A DNA stretch of 64,000 nucleotides from the NCBI RefSeq assembly GCF_046237605.1, contig NZ_CP143542.1, positions 3,906,001 through 3,970,000 of the forward strand, given 5' to 3'. The translations under genes were made by a program, and so were the position numbers. This document shows, piece by piece, positions 8,159-16,925 of the stretch (positions within the stretch are counted from its first letter, which is position 1; the number at the start of each line of letters is the position of its first letter). A model generated the notes under the pieces. That model was not told where the DNA came from, made no database searches, and saw only the letters and a list, made by a program, of their open reading frames with translations. The DNA is from Paraperibacillus marinus (GTDB lineage: Bacteria > Bacillota > Bacilli > Bacillales > DSM-1321).

Positions 8159-8834
8159 ATCCGTATTCACCTCGCTGTTCATCCCGCACAATTTTCCCAT
8201 TTTCAATGGCTATTACACGGCGTTTCAGATTATTGACTATATCACGGTTATGCGTGGCCATCACGACAGTAGTACCGCGGGTATTGATTTCCTCAAGGAT
8301 GTTCATGATCTCCCAGGAAGTTTCCGGATCCAGGTTCCCAGTCGGCTCGTCCGCAATGACGACCTGCGGGGAATTGACGATGCTTCTCGCAATGGAAACA
8401 CGCTGCTGCTCACCGCCGGAAAGCTCGGTCGGAACCATGCGTGCCTTATGCTTCAGCCCAACAAGGTCAAGGACCTCCATTACCCGTCTCTTGATCTCTT
8501 TTGGATGCTCTTCAATTACTTCCATGGCAAACGCTACGTTCTCGAAAACGGTAAGCGTAGGCAGAAGCTTATAATCCTGGAATACAACGCCGAGATTACG
8601 GCGGAACAATGGAACCTTCGTGGTGCGGAGCTTAGCCAGCTGTACCCCATTCACAACGATGGAGCCGGCAGTCGGCTTTTCTTCTCTGAACATCATTTTT
8701 ATAAAAGTAGATTTACCTGCACCACTCGGCCCTACTACATAAACGAATTCGCCTTTATTGATCTTGACGTTGATCCCGTTTATGGCAGTGACGCCGTTTG
8801 GATAAGTCTTGTACACATTTGACATTTCAATCAT
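8148..8834 (-). CDS. ftsE: Cell division ATP-binding protein FtsE
   Basis: A 228-aa ABC ATPase, partner of FtsX. Visible motifs are Walker A GPSGAGKST (about 36-44), Q-loop VFQDYKLLP, signature LSGGEQQR, Walker B VVIADEPTGNLD and switch His in MATHN. The ATG at 8834 follows GGGTGAT; an in-frame GTG three codons upstream was not used. It is the first gene of a two-gene operon with ftsX. Length and motif order are those of the family with no defects. Confidence 0.95.
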   Translation of the reverse strand: MIEMSNVYKTYPNGVTAINGINVKINKGEFVYVVGPSGAGKSTFIKMMFREEKPTAGSIVVNGVQLAKLRTTKVPLFRRNLGVVFQDYKLLPTLTVFENVAFAMEVIEEHPKEIKRRVMEVLDLVGLKHKARMVPTELSGGEQQRVSIARSIVNSPQVVIADEPTGNLDPETSWEIMNILEEINTRGTTVVMATHNRDIVNNLKRRVIAIENGKIVRDEQRGEYGYEL

Positions 8835-8962
8835 GTAAATCACCCGGCCTTTTAGTTTAAAGATTTATTATAAAATTCACCTGAATGGATTGGATGTTGC
8901 CAAACAACAAAAAACGACAAAATAAAAGAAAAAGCCACCCTTTTCTTCTTTTGCCTCAAAAC

Positions 8963-8991
8963 ATTATAACACTCCTCCATATAAGTTTTAA
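8963..8991 (-). promoter_or_regulatory. Probable SigA promoter upstream of ftsE
   Basis: On the minus strand TTAAAA, a 17-nt spacer and TATAAT lie about 130 bp before the ftsE start. The remainder of the 8835-9206 gap shows no convincing gene or repeat. Confidence 0.5.
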
Positions 8992-9206
8992 GGATAATTA
9001 TGTTACAGTTTCATTTCATTCAAGATACACAGCCCTTGTTGTCATGATTAGAATGGCCTGTTTATTACGTTCTTCCCTGCAGGAAAATGAGACTAAAATT
9101 GATAAATGATAAGGATTATTTATGCGGAGCCATAAACATTAAATCATTCCTTTATTGCATCAAGCCGGTTAGCATAGGCAGTACCTGATATTTTGGGGGG
9201 ATTAGT

Positions 9207-9668
9207 ATGGATGAAGAGATACAGTTCAGACAGGCAGCGGCTGAAGATCTGGACAGCATTGTGGCTATGCTTGCCGATGATGTTTTAGGAAGCAGGCGAG
9301 AGCGCTATGAGCAGCCGCTTCCTGAAAGCTACAGGCAGGCGTTTGCAGCCATTGCAGCTGACCCAAATAATGAGCTGGTGGTTGCTGTAGACGGTAAGGA
9401 AGTAGTGGGGATACAGCAAATTACGTTCACTCCGTATATCACGCATCAGGGCGGGTGGAGAGCCACTATTGAAGGGGTGCGGACTGCAGCTTCAGCAAGA
9501 GGGAAAGGCGTCGGAAGCGCACTTATCAAGTGGGCTGTCCAGCGCGCAGAGGAACGCGGCTGTCATCTGGTGCAGCTGACAACCGATAAAGAGAGACCGG
9601 ATGCTTTGCGGTTTTATGAACGGCTGGGGTTTAAAGCGACGCATGAGGGTTTGAAACTTAAACTGTAA
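9207..9668 (+). CDS. GNAT family N-acetyltransferase
   Basis: A 153-aa single-domain acetyltransferase that would transfer an acetyl group from acetyl-CoA to an amine. The GNAT fold is recognisable: N-terminal FRQAAAEDLDSI (strand 1 and helix 1), ELVVAVDGKEVVGIQQI strands, the acetyl-CoA loop ARGKGVGSALIKWA near residues 95-108, and C-terminal RFYERLGFKA. The ribosome-binding site is GGGGGGA. The substrate cannot be read from sequence. It is a single plus-strand gene inserted, together with the convergent manganese catalase, between ftsE and cccB, which are close neighbours in B. subtilis. Confidence 0.85.
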   Translation: MDEEIQFRQAAAEDLDSIVAMLADDVLGSRRERYEQPLPESYRQAFAAIAADPNNELVVAVDGKEVVGIQQITFTPYITHQGGWRATIEGVRTAASARGKGVGSALIKWAVQRAEERGCHLVQLTTDKERPDALRFYERLGFKATHEGLKLKL

Positions 9669-9671
9669 TGG

Positions 9672-9717
9672 AACATGCAAAAACGCCAGGCTATGTCCCG
9701 GCGTTTTTGCATGTTAT
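9672..9717. terminator. Bidirectional terminator between GNAT and manganese catalase genes
   Basis: A perfect 16-bp stem (AACATGCAAAAACGCC and its complement) lies between convergent genes. A and T runs are built into the stem, so it can work in both directions. Confidence 0.85.
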
Positions 9718-9731
9718 GTGTTTTCAGTAAA

Positions 9732-10571
9732 TTATTTAAGATTCTTTTTAAGTTCCTCTGCCGGCAGAGTATTGTGTACACTGAGCGGCGCCGGCTCAAG
9801 GATTGGCTTAGAACCTTCGATGCGGGGTTCTTCATATTTGTATTCGCCCTGTCCATCAAGGCTTGGTCCGCTTGCCCAGCGGCCGGCTGCTGCCTCGTCG
9901 CCCTGTGAGAAGTTATATAGGGTGTACGCGATATCTGTCCGCTCTTTTTCACGCGGGAAGGTACTTGGAACGAGCAGGCCTTCTGCTTCTTCAAGCTCGG
10001 CAATGGCAGCTGCCCACTGATTTTGGTGATAGGAGTCACGCGCGATTAATACAGACAGCATGTCCTTGACTCCGCGGTCATCACTCATTTCATACAGCCT
10101 TACCGCCTGGAGGCGTCCCTGGGATTCAGCATTCAGGTTGGCACGGAAATCCGCAAGCAGGTTGCCGCTTGAAATAATATATCCTCCCTGCCATGGGTTG
10201 CCGACAGAATCAGATGGGCGTGCACCAAGACCTGATACAATAGCATGCTGCGGATTCATCCCGCCCATGATGTTCCCGATGATAGGATCCTTCGCAGCCG
10301 CTTCCTGATCTTTTAAAGGAGCTTTGTCCAATAGTCTTGCTACCATGGTTGCCAGCATTTCAATGTGGCCGATTTCCTCTGTTCCGATATCTAAAAGCAA
10401 ATCCTTATACTTTTCGTTTCCGCGTACGCTCCAGCCTTGAAACAGATATTGCATGGCAACAGACATTTCTCCAAACTGGCCGCCAATCAGCTCCTGCAGT
10501 TTTTTTGCATACAACGGATCCGGCCTTTCGGGCCTCGCTTCGAATTGTAGTTCTTTTACATGATGGAACAT
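9732..10571 (-). CDS. Manganese catalase family protein
   Basis: A 279-aa ferritin-like protein of the manganese catalase family, which disproportionates hydrogen peroxide at a dinuclear Mn centre. The four-helix core carries the expected ligands: Glu in GGQFGEMSVAMQY (about residue 35), EEIGHIEM (about 66-73), and later Glu/His pairs in AESQGRLQAVRLYEM and RDSYHQNQW. The C-terminal tail (about 225-279) is polar and Pro-rich. The start follows GGGAGGT. It resembles B. subtilis YdbD and the spore-coat CotJC branch; the longer length favours the YdbD type. Its role is peroxide defence, in vegetative cells or spores. Confidence 0.88.
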   Translation of the reverse strand: MFHHVKELQFEARPERPDPLYAKKLQELIGGQFGEMSVAMQYLFQGWSVRGNEKYKDLLLDIGTEEIGHIEMLATMVARLLDKAPLKDQEAAAKDPIIGNIMGGMNPQHAIVSGLGARPSDSVGNPWQGGYIISSGNLLADFRANLNAESQGRLQAVRLYEMSDDRGVKDMLSVLIARDSYHQNQWAAAIAELEEAEGLLVPSTFPREKERTDIAYTLYNFSQGDEAAAGRWASGPSLDGQGEYKYEEPRIEGSKPILEPAPLSVHNTLPAEELKKNLK

Positions 10572-10678
10572 TCAAAAACCTCCCTGGTTTTTTTTGTCCG
10601 GGCTTAGCGCCCTTCGTCTCCTTTTTACCCCAGAGGATTCCTGCAAAACTATTATTTGGATATTCGTGCCAAATAATA

Positions 10679-10715
10679 AAAAAAGCATCCCCATTACCAG
10701 GAATGCTTCTTTCAG
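10679..10715 (-). terminator. Terminator of cccB
   Basis: On the minus strand AAGCAT..GG pairs across a 7-nt loop with GGATGCTT, followed by TTTTTTT, immediately after the cccB stop codon. Confidence 0.8.
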
Positions 10716-10717
10716 GC

Positions 10718-11059
10718 TTATTTCTTTGATGCCAGCCACTCTGCAACTGCTTTGGCATCCTCGCCTTTAAGGATATTGCCGGGCATTTGCCCTTTGCCAT
10801 TTTTGATGATTCCTTCAATTTCTTCCTGTGAGTGCTCCGCCCCGACATTGGTCAGTTTAGGGCCGAAACCGCCTTCAAGCTTCTCACCATGGCAGCTAGA
10901 GCAGCTCCGCTGAAACAGCTTTTCGCCGTTAGAAGAAGTTCCTGATGTTTCTTCAGAGGACTTTCCGCCGTCTTTCTTTTCACCTGCATTGTCACCGCCG
11001 CCGCAGGCAGTCAGGATTAAGCTTGTCCCAAGCAATACGGTCATCAGCTTTTTTTTCAT
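10718..11059 (-). CDS. cccB: Cytochrome c-551 lipoprotein CccB
   Basis: A 113-aa membrane-anchored electron carrier. The sequence shows a lipoprotein signal with lipobox LTAC (Cys near 20), a Gly/Ser/Lys-rich flexible linker (about 22-47), a class I haem site CSSCH (about 57-61) and the axial Met in KGQMPGN. The short cytochrome c domain matches Bacillus CccB. The start at 11059 is 9 nt after AAGGAG; more upstream starts are too close to that site. By homology it donates electrons to a terminal oxidase outside the membrane. Its place between yvjA and ftsE follows B. subtilis. Confidence 0.93.
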   Translation of the reverse strand: MKKKLMTVLLGTSLILTACGGGDNAGEKKDGGKSSEETSGTSSNGEKLFQRSCSSCHGEKLEGGFGPKLTNVGAEHSQEEIEGIIKNGKGQMPGNILKGEDAKAVAEWLASKK

Positions 11060-11161
11060 TATCATTCGCTCCTTGGATGGGTGTGCCCCCAAAATTTATA
11101 CAGGAGGCCACAAAAAGGTCCTCCCGGCTTTCAGGCACGTTCATCTTCCATTATACCTTGC

Positions 11162-12028
11162 TCACACTCTTTTAAAACCCTCACCCAGCACCTCTGATGC
11201 ATCCATGACCACAACAAAGGCATTCGGGTCAATGCTTTTCACCAGCAGTTTCAGCTTGATGAATTCTGTCTGATCCACTACGCACATCAGCACAGGCCGC
11301 TCGTCATCTGTATAGCCGCCCATTCCTGACAGTTTTGTTACGCCGCGGTCGATTTCATGGATGATGCCGCGGCGGACTTCCGCTTCTTTGGCTGTGATGA
11401 CCATGGCCATCTTCGATCGTCCGATCCCGACCTGTACGAGATCGATTGTCTTGCTCGTCACATAAAGCCCGATCAAGGCATAAAGGCCGCGTTCAATATC
11501 AAAGAAAATGGCAGCCGCAAGGACGATCATTCCATCGATGATAGCGACACATGTCCCAAGGCTGAGACCTGTATATTTATTGATAATCTGAGCCGCAAGA
11601 TCTGTACCGCCGGTCGAGGCTCCGCCGCGGAACACCACACCAAGCCCCAGGCCGACGCCGATGCCGCCGAACAATGAACCAAGCAGCGGATCTGTCGTCC
11701 ATGGCTCCCAATCGCTCGTCAGGAAGACCACGAACGGAAGAAAGACCGTCCCGATCAGCGTCTTCGCTCCAAACTGTGCACCCAAGAAAATCAGGCCGGC
11801 AATGAACAGCGGCACATTGAACGCCCACTGCACATAAGCGGGTTCCCAGCCAAGAAGCGCATGAAGAATCGTACTGATCCCGCTCACACCGCCGGACGCA
11901 ATCTTATTTGGAAGCAAAAACACATTAAACGCAATCGCCACCACCGCAGAACCAAACAGCACATATCCAATCTCCAAAAGCTTACCCAAAACCGGGTGCG
12001 AAACCTCCGTACCCCTTCTCCTCCGCAT
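11162..12028 (-). CDS. yvjA: YitT family membrane protein with DUF2179 domain (YvjA)
   Basis: A 288-aa protein with about five to six N-terminal membrane helices (residues 12-200, YitT/DUF161 region) and a C-terminal cytosolic DUF2179 domain (about 210-285) ending in VVVMDASEVLGEGFKR. GGAGG lies 9 nt before the ATG. The gene lies between prfB and cccB as in B. subtilis. The family function is unknown; the DUF2179 domain resembles small-ligand regulatory folds, so a regulated transporter is a reasonable but unproven guess. Its upstream end now abuts palindromic repeats. Confidence 0.88.
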   Translation of the reverse strand: MRRRRGTEVSHPVLGKLLEIGYVLFGSAVVAIAFNVFLLPNKIASGGVSGISTILHALLGWEPAYVQWAFNVPLFIAGLIFLGAQFGAKTLIGTVFLPFVVFLTSDWEPWTTDPLLGSLFGGIGVGLGLGVVFRGGASTGGTDLAAQIINKYTGLSLGTCVAIIDGMIVLAAAIFFDIERGLYALIGLYVTSKTIDLVQVGIGRSKMAMVITAKEAEVRRGIIHEIDRGVTKLSGMGGYTDDERPVLMCVVDQTEFIKLKLLVKSIDPNAFVVVMDASEVLGEGFKRV

Positions 12029-12094
12029 ACCACATATCCTCCATCATCTATTACAAATAGTATCCATTCAAATCCACAAAACATACTATACCAC

Positions 12095-12180
12095 GCCCCA
12101 ATGGGGACTGTCCCCTATTCCCCGACAATGGAACACCCGGATACTCAACAACCATTAGGGGGACAGGCCCCATTTCCCGG
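12095..12180. repeat. Palindromic intergenic repeat, copy a
   Basis: Two GGGGAC-N-GTCCCC-like palindromes, each followed or preceded by TTTCCC, are separated by a linker containing GGAACACCCGG. The same two-palindrome arrangement appears at 12877-12958. It is non-coding and lies between yvjA and the DUF1540 gene. Confidence 0.8.
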
Positions 12181-12202
12181 TCTAAAAAGCTTGGTACGCC
12201 GC

Positions 12203-12288
12203 TGTTCCGCCGGGTGCCAGCCCCTATTTCCCAAGATCCGAACCCCCGGCAGTACTGAACGGAGGAGGGACAGTCCCCCTTTTCCCGG
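12203..12288. repeat. Palindromic intergenic repeat, copy c (degenerate)
   Basis: A third copy in the same gap. It has lost one palindrome but keeps the CCGGGTG..CCCCTATTTCCC linker features and a final GGGACAGTCCCCC followed by TTTTCCCG. Confidence 0.65.
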
Positions 12289-12290
12289 TG

Positions 12291-12330
12291 AAAACACAAA
12301 GAACCGGATGGCTGGCCGCCATCCGGTTCC
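12291..12330 (-). terminator. Terminator of the DUF1540 gene
   Basis: On the minus strand an 11-bp stem (AACCGGATGGC and its complement) is followed by a T-rich tract, 15 bp after the DUF1540 stop codon. Confidence 0.75.
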
Positions 12331-12344
12331 GCTTGTCATATTTT

Positions 12345-12500
12345 TTATTGTCTTCGCTCAAAGGTTTTGCATGCTGTTTCTTCAACTGTATCAGCATCGT
12401 TATCATCCAGGCCCACGACATAAATAGAGTCAGCAACACATTGATTTCCCTCAGCCCAGTACGTGCACTTCTCAACGTTACACAACACTTCGAGTTTCAT
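12345..12500 (-). CDS. DUF1540 domain protein, 51 aa
   Basis: A short protein with the DUF1540 pattern: Cys 7, Cys 12, Trp 15, Cys 21 and Cys 39 (LCNVEKCTYW, GNQCVADSIYV, TACKTF). This four-Cys spacing is typical of the small Firmicute family and suggests a metal-binding or redox-sensitive microdomain. AGAGGAGG lies 8 nt before the ATG and a terminator follows, supporting a real gene despite its size. It sits between yvjA and prfB, flanked by palindromic repeats on both sides, and looks like an insertion into otherwise conserved gene order. The molecular function of DUF1540 is unknown. Confidence 0.85.
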   Translation of the reverse strand: MKLEVLCNVEKCTYWAEGNQCVADSIYVVGLDDNDADTVEETACKTFERRQ

Positions 12501-12636
12501 AAAATGCATCCTCCTCTTTATCGTTTAATCCATATATCCCCGGATTTGGAAGCTGCTAAACAATTTATTAAGCCCGTCTTTAACAAAAGCAAGCCAACAA
12601 TTTCAGGAACTTACCGTATCGCCTTAGATAGGCTGT

Positions 12637-12801
12637 TCAAGGCTTTCTCTTCTCCGCAAAATGAATGCCTGCTGCAGCCGATACCCCAATCGCAATCCCG
12701 ATCGCAACATGCTCAATTTATATTACAATTACCACACCAGCAATGATTCCCCGCACTACTACCATGCCTTCAGAACCTGGACCATCATTCGGATTTCCCA
12801 T
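12637..12801 (-). pseudogene. Small membrane protein gene interrupted by an in-frame TAA
   Basis: After GGGGAGC and an ATG at 12801, a 27-codon frame encodes MGNPNDGPGSEGMVVVRGII and ends in TAA at 12720-12718. The same frame then runs on for 26 codons (IEHVAIGIAIGVSAAAGIHF..) to a TGA at 12639-12637. The two halves together make a plausible protein of about 54 aa with one Gly/Ala-rich membrane helix, so a nonsense mutation in a small membrane protein gene is the simplest reading. A 27-aa functional product or a sequencing error remains possible. Confidence 0.5.
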
Positions 12802-12876
12802 TACTGAATCGCTCCCCTTTAGCAGGGTTATATCATAATCCCCGGTAAATATGAAACACGGGGTAGACACTCCTTT

Positions 12877-12958
12877 GATGGGGGACAGTCCCCTATTTCC
12901 CAAAGCTGGAACACCCGGCCGCTCACAATCCATGAGGGGGACAGTCCCCCATTTCCCG
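12877..12958. repeat. Palindromic intergenic repeat, copy b
   Basis: The best preserved copy: GGGGGACAGTCCCC followed by TATTTCCC, a linker with GGAACACCCGG, then GGGGGACAGTCCCCC followed by ATTTCCCG. It lies just downstream of prfB. Confidence 0.85.
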
Positions 12959-12965
12959 CCCTCAC

Positions 12966-12996
12966 GAAAAAAAGAAACGGGCAGCTGCCCGTTTCT
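12966..12996 (-). terminator. Terminator of prfB
   Basis: A perfect 11-bp inverted repeat (GAAACGGGCAG and its complement) is followed on the minus strand by seven T, 7 bp after the prfB stop. Confidence 0.9.
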
Positions 12997-13003
12997 CGGT
13001 TGG

Positions 13004-14105
13004 TTATGCAAGTTTTGAACGCAGATAGGCATCGATGAAGGAGTCGAGGTCTCCGTCCATGACTCCCTGGATGTTGCCGGATTCGTTTCCGGTCCGGTGG
13101 TCTTTGACCATTGAGTATGGATGGAAGACGTAGGAGCGGATCTGGCTGCCCCAGCCGATTTCCTTTTGTTCGCCGCGGATTTCGTCAAGCTCGGCCTGCT
13201 GCTGTTCGATTTCACGCTGATAGAGTTTGGCTTTCAGCATTTTCATGGCCTGCTCGCGGTTTTTAATCTGTGAACGCTCAGACTGGCAGGTCACGACGAC
13301 ACCGGTTGGCGTGTGTGTGATACGGACGGCGGAGTCTGTTGTATTGATATGCTGTCCGCCGGCACCGCTCGCACGGTACGTATCGATCTTCAGATCCTCA
13401 GTCCGCACTTCGATTTCAATTTCATTATTGAATTCAGGCATAACCTCACATGACACAAAGGACGTGTGGCGGCGGCCTGAGGAATCGAAAGGAGAAATAC
13501 GGACAAGGCGGTGAACTCCTTTTTCCGCTTTTAGATAGCCATACGCATTATGGCCTTTGATCAGAAGCGTCACACTCTTGATTCCAGCCTCATCGCCCGG
13601 CAGGTAATCCAGTGTCTCCACCTTGAAGCCTTTCTTCTCAGCCCAGCGTGTATACATGCGGAGCAGCAAAGAACCCCAGTCCTGGGACTCAGTCCCGCCG
13701 GCACCTGGATGAAGCTCAAGGATTGCGTTGTTTTTGTCATGTTCTTCACTGAGCAGCAGCTGCAGCTCAAACTGATTCAGCTGCTCAGTAAGCTCTGTCA
13801 ATTCAGACTCCAGCTCCGTCCGGAGCTCTTCGTCTTCCTCTTCCTTCACAAGCTCAAATGTCAGGTCTAGATTTTCATACGTCTCGAACATTTCGTTGAA
13901 CTGAACGACCGCATCCTTAAGGCCGTTCACTTCATTGATGACTCCCTGGGCTTTCTGCTGGTCGTTCCAAAAGTCGGGGTGGGACATTTCATTTTCTAGC
14001 TGGGCAATGCGGGCTTCCTTCTCTTCTAAGTCAAAGAGACCCCCTAAAGTCCGCTAATTTCTTAGCTGTTTTCTCAAGCTCGTTACGAATTTCTGATAAT
14101 TCCAT
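13004..14105 (-). CDS. prfB: Peptide chain release factor 2 (RF2), with programmed +1 frameshift
   Basis: RF2 of 366 aa, which ends translation at UGA and UAA. Translation starts at ATG 14105 after AGAGGTG, runs 24 codons to CTT, meets TGA at 14033-14031, and must shift +1 to read CTT-GAC and continue to 13004. The C-terminal part has the SPF stop-codon-recognition tripeptide (RISPFDSSG) and the catalytic GGQ in GAGGQHINTTDSAVR. It lies downstream of secA with its own promoter and terminator. A plain ORF search shows only the 3' part beginning MSHPDFW. Confidence 0.97.
14031..14045 (-). promoter_or_regulatory. Autoregulatory prfB frameshift site
   Basis: The minus strand reads AGGGGG TCT CTT TGA C: an internal Shine-Dalgarno-like AGGGGG, slippery CTT and the UGA that RF2 itself recognises. 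Low RF2 favours the +1 shift, the known feedback mechanism. The codon before CTT is TCT where many bacteria have TAT. Confidence 0.95.
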
Positions 14106-14170
14106 GCCTGACGCACCTCTTTTTTAAAATTTATCATATATAAAGATTCGGTTTATTATAGTAAAAATCT

Positions 14171-14199
14171 ATTATAACGTGTTGGATCGCTTGTTACAA
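14171..14199 (-). promoter_or_regulatory. SigA promoter of prfB
   Basis: On the minus strand TTGTAA, a 17-nt spacer and TATAAT stand about 65 bp before the prfB start, between the secA terminator and prfB. Confidence 0.8.
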
Positions 14200-14201
14200 A
14201 C

Positions 14202-14236
14202 AGGAAAAAGGCGGTAAACCATGAAAGCTTACCGTC
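14202..14236 (-). terminator. Terminator downstream of secA
   Basis: On the minus strand CGGTAA pairs with TTTACCG and is followed by CCTTTTTCC, 15-50 bp after the secA stop codon. The stem is short, so some read-through into prfB is likely. Confidence 0.6.
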
Positions 14237-14250
14237 TCTTGCCCAGTTCC

Positions 14251-16764
14251 TTATTGCAGCTGCCCGTGGCAGTTCTTAAACTTCTTGCCGCTTCCGCATG
14301 GACACGGATCGTTGCGCCCGACATCCGCCTTTTTGCGGGAAGGCTGACGTTTAGAGGTTTCGCTGTCTGTTTTAGGATTGACAGCCTGTCCCTGTGCAAC
14401 CTCCTGGCGCTCGAGGTTATTGCGGATCTCAGCTTTCATGATGTATTTCGCCACATCATCCTCGATCGCCGCAATCATGGCGTCAAACAGCGCGAGTCCT
14501 TCCTCCTGATACTCGCGGAGCGGGTCAATCTGGCCATAGGCACGAAGATGGATTCCCTCGCGGAGCTGTTCCATCGTGTCAATATGGTCCATCCATTTGC
14601 TGTCAACCGCACGAAGCACGATGACCTTCTCAAACTCGCGCATCTGCTCGTCTGTCAGCTGTTCTTCCTTCTCATCATAGCGGGCCTTGATCTTCTCTAG
14701 GATCAGCTCCTGCATTTCATCAGGATCCATACCCCTCAGATCGTCCTCGGCAATATCGCCTTCCTGCAGAAGGTTTCCGTTGATATAGTCGATCAGCCCT
14801 GTAAAGTTCCATTCCTCTTCATCCTCATGAGGGGAAATGAACGCCTCAAAGTTCCGGGCAAGGGAAGTCTTGACCATCCGCTCGACGATATCACGCAGAT
14901 TCTCGCTTTCAAGCACTTCATTTCTCTGCGCATAAATGATCTCACGCTGCTGGCGGAGAACATCATCATACTGAAGCAGCTGCTTACGGGCATCAAAGTT
15001 ATTGCCTTCAACACGCTTCTGTGCAGATTCAACCGCTCTTGTAACCATTTTGCTCTGGATCGGCTGAGAATCATCCATGCCGAGGCGCGCCATCAGGTTT
15101 TTCATATTATCTGAACCGAACCGGCGCATCAATTCATCCTCCATGGAAAGATAGAACTGAGTCACACCCGGGTCTCCCTGACGTCCGGAACGTCCGCGGA
15201 GCTGATTATCGATCCGTCTGCTCTCATGGCGTTCTGTACCGACAACCGCAAGGCCGCCGAGTTCCTTCACGCCTTCGCCAAGCTTGATATCTGTACCGCG
15301 TCCCGCCATGTTTGTGGCGATAGTCACAGCACCCTGCTCACCGGCATGGGCGATGATTTCCGCCTCGCGTCCATGATTCTTCGCGTTCAGGACATTATGT
15401 TTTACACCTTTTCGTGTCAAAAGGGAAGAAATCAATTCAGATGTTTCAATCGCTACCGTACCGACAAGCACCGGCTGGCCCTTTGCATAGCGTTCCGCGA
15501 TTTCCTCAACCACCGCATTGAATTTCCCTTCCATCGAAGCATAAATCAAATCGGCGCGGTCATCCCGGACAATGTCACGGTTCGTCGGGATCGCAATTAC
15601 CTGCATATTATAGATGTTGCGGAATTCTTCTTCCTCTGTCTTCGCTGTACCGGTCATCCCCGAAAGCTTCTCATACATCCGGAAATAGTTCTGGAAAGTG
15701 ATCGTCGCAAGCGTCATGCTTTCATTCTGGATTTCCACGCCTTCCTTGGCTTCAATAGCCTGGTGGAGTCCGTCACTGTAGCGGCGTCCCTTCATAAGCC
15801 GGCCGGTGAATTGGTCGACGATGACAATTTCCCCGTCCTGAACCACATAATCCACATCAAGCTGCATGCTGTTATGCGCCTTCAAGGCCTGATTGATATG
15901 GTGATTCAGTGTTACATGGGAAATATCGAATAAGTTATCAATGCCAAATGCGCGCTCAGCCTTTGTAATTCCATCCTCAGTCAGCTGCACGCCCTTGGTC
16001 TTCTCATCATAATTAAAATCAACATCCTTCTTCATCGTGCGGACGAACGCATTCGCCTGGATGTAAAGCACATTCGATTTTTCGGCCGTACCTGAAATGA
16101 TCAGCGGCGTACGCGCCTCATCAATCAGGATCGAATCGACTTCATCGATGACGGCATAATAAAGCGGGCGCTGTACTTTCTGTTCCGTGTAAAGCACCAT
16201 ATTGTCACGCAGATAGTCAAAGCCAAGCTCATTGTTTGTGCTGTAGGTAATATCGGCAGCGTATGCTTCCTGCTTTTCTTCCTTCGTCATGCTGTTCAGG
16301 TTCAGCCCGACAGACAGACCTAAGAAATTGTACAGCTCGCCCATTTCCGTCGCATCACGGCTGGCCAGGTATTCATTCACTGTCACCACATGCACGCCTT
16401 TGCCTGTGATGGCATTCAGATAAACAGGCATGGTGGAAGTAAGGGTCTTACCTTCACCGGTTTTCATCTCGGAAATATTACCGTCATGCAGCGAGACACC
16501 GCCCATCAGCTGGACGCGGAATGGATACATCCCAAGCACGCGGCGGGAAGCCTCGCGGACAACCGCAAATGCTTCAGGAAGCATGCTGTCAAGCTTCTCG
16601 CCCTTTTGGAAGCGCGCCTTGAACTCCTCCGTCTTGGCTCTCAGATCAGCATCTGACAGACGCTCCATATCCGATGCCAGTGCTTCTATTTGATCCGCCT
16701 GTTTCTCCAGGCGTTTTACTTCACGTTTATTCTGGTCAAACACTTTATTTAAAATCCCCAGCAT
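14251..16764 (-). CDS. secA: Preprotein translocase ATPase SecA
   Basis: A motor ATPase of 837 aa (B. subtilis SecA has 841) that drives secretory proteins through SecYEG. Motifs in order: N-terminal MLGILNKVFDQNKRE, Walker A TGEGKTL (about residue 105), DEVDSILIDEART (about 207-221), the second ATPase domain with MAGRGTDIKL and QLRGRSGRQGDPG, the helical scaffold, and the C-terminal zinc motif CPCGSGKKFKNCH used for SecB or lipid contact. The start was chosen at the ATG 8 nt after AGGAG; a longer frame of 14 residues lacks such a site. Confidence 0.97.
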   Translation of the reverse strand: MLGILNKVFDQNKREVKRLEKQADQIEALASDMERLSDADLRAKTEEFKARFQKGEKLDSMLPEAFAVVREASRRVLGMYPFRVQLMGGVSLHDGNISEMKTGEGKTLTSTMPVYLNAITGKGVHVVTVNEYLASRDATEMGELYNFLGLSVGLNLNSMTKEEKQEAYAADITYSTNNELGFDYLRDNMVLYTEQKVQRPLYYAVIDEVDSILIDEARTPLIISGTAEKSNVLYIQANAFVRTMKKDVDFNYDEKTKGVQLTEDGITKAERAFGIDNLFDISHVTLNHHINQALKAHNSMQLDVDYVVQDGEIVIVDQFTGRLMKGRRYSDGLHQAIEAKEGVEIQNESMTLATITFQNYFRMYEKLSGMTGTAKTEEEEFRNIYNMQVIAIPTNRDIVRDDRADLIYASMEGKFNAVVEEIAERYAKGQPVLVGTVAIETSELISSLLTRKGVKHNVLNAKNHGREAEIIAHAGEQGAVTIATNMAGRGTDIKLGEGVKELGGLAVVGTERHESRRIDNQLRGRSGRQGDPGVTQFYLSMEDELMRRFGSDNMKNLMARLGMDDSQPIQSKMVTRAVESAQKRVEGNNFDARKQLLQYDDVLRQQREIIYAQRNEVLESENLRDIVERMVKTSLARNFEAFISPHEDEEEWNFTGLIDYINGNLLQEGDIAEDDLRGMDPDEMQELILEKIKARYDEKEEQLTDEQMREFEKVIVLRAVDSKWMDHIDTMEQLREGIHLRAYGQIDPLREYQEEGLALFDAMIAAIEDDVAKYIMKAEIRNNLERQEVAQGQAVNPKTDSETSKRQPSRKKADVGRNDPCPCGSGKKFKNCHGQLQ

Positions 16765-16896
16765 GAAAAGCGCTCCTCTTTTATAAAAGTAAATGAGCCC
16801 AGGCATTCGGGCATCCCTTGATGAAAATATTTAATAAGAAAGAATTCGCCAAGAAACAGGAATATCCTTTACTAAACTTCATAGATACTATCTCTA

Positions 16897-16925
16897 ATTT
16901 TACCACTTCTGATTCAGTGGTACAA
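16897..16925 (-). promoter_or_regulatory. SigA promoter of secA with an inverted repeat in the spacer
   Basis: On the minus strand TTGTAC, a 17-nt spacer and TAAAAT lie about 130 bp before secA. The spacer and hexamer edges form TACCACT-N8-AGTGGTA (16901-16922), a perfect 7-bp inverted repeat that could be an operator. The rest of the 16765-17076 gap shows no gene. Confidence 0.65.

Noticed and set aside
12051..12475. Several ORFs of 60-190 codons in both strands around 12.0-12.5 kb
   Set aside because: They are translations of the palindromic repeats and of the antisense strand of the DUF1540 gene, with no start signals.
13987..14105. prfB frameshift as a sequencing error
   Set aside because: The AGGGGG, CTT and TGA elements are exactly those of the conserved programmed frameshift, so the interruption is natural.
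15226..15933. A 235-codon frame antisense to secA
   Set aside because: It lies opposite conserved SecA motifs and shows no family features.
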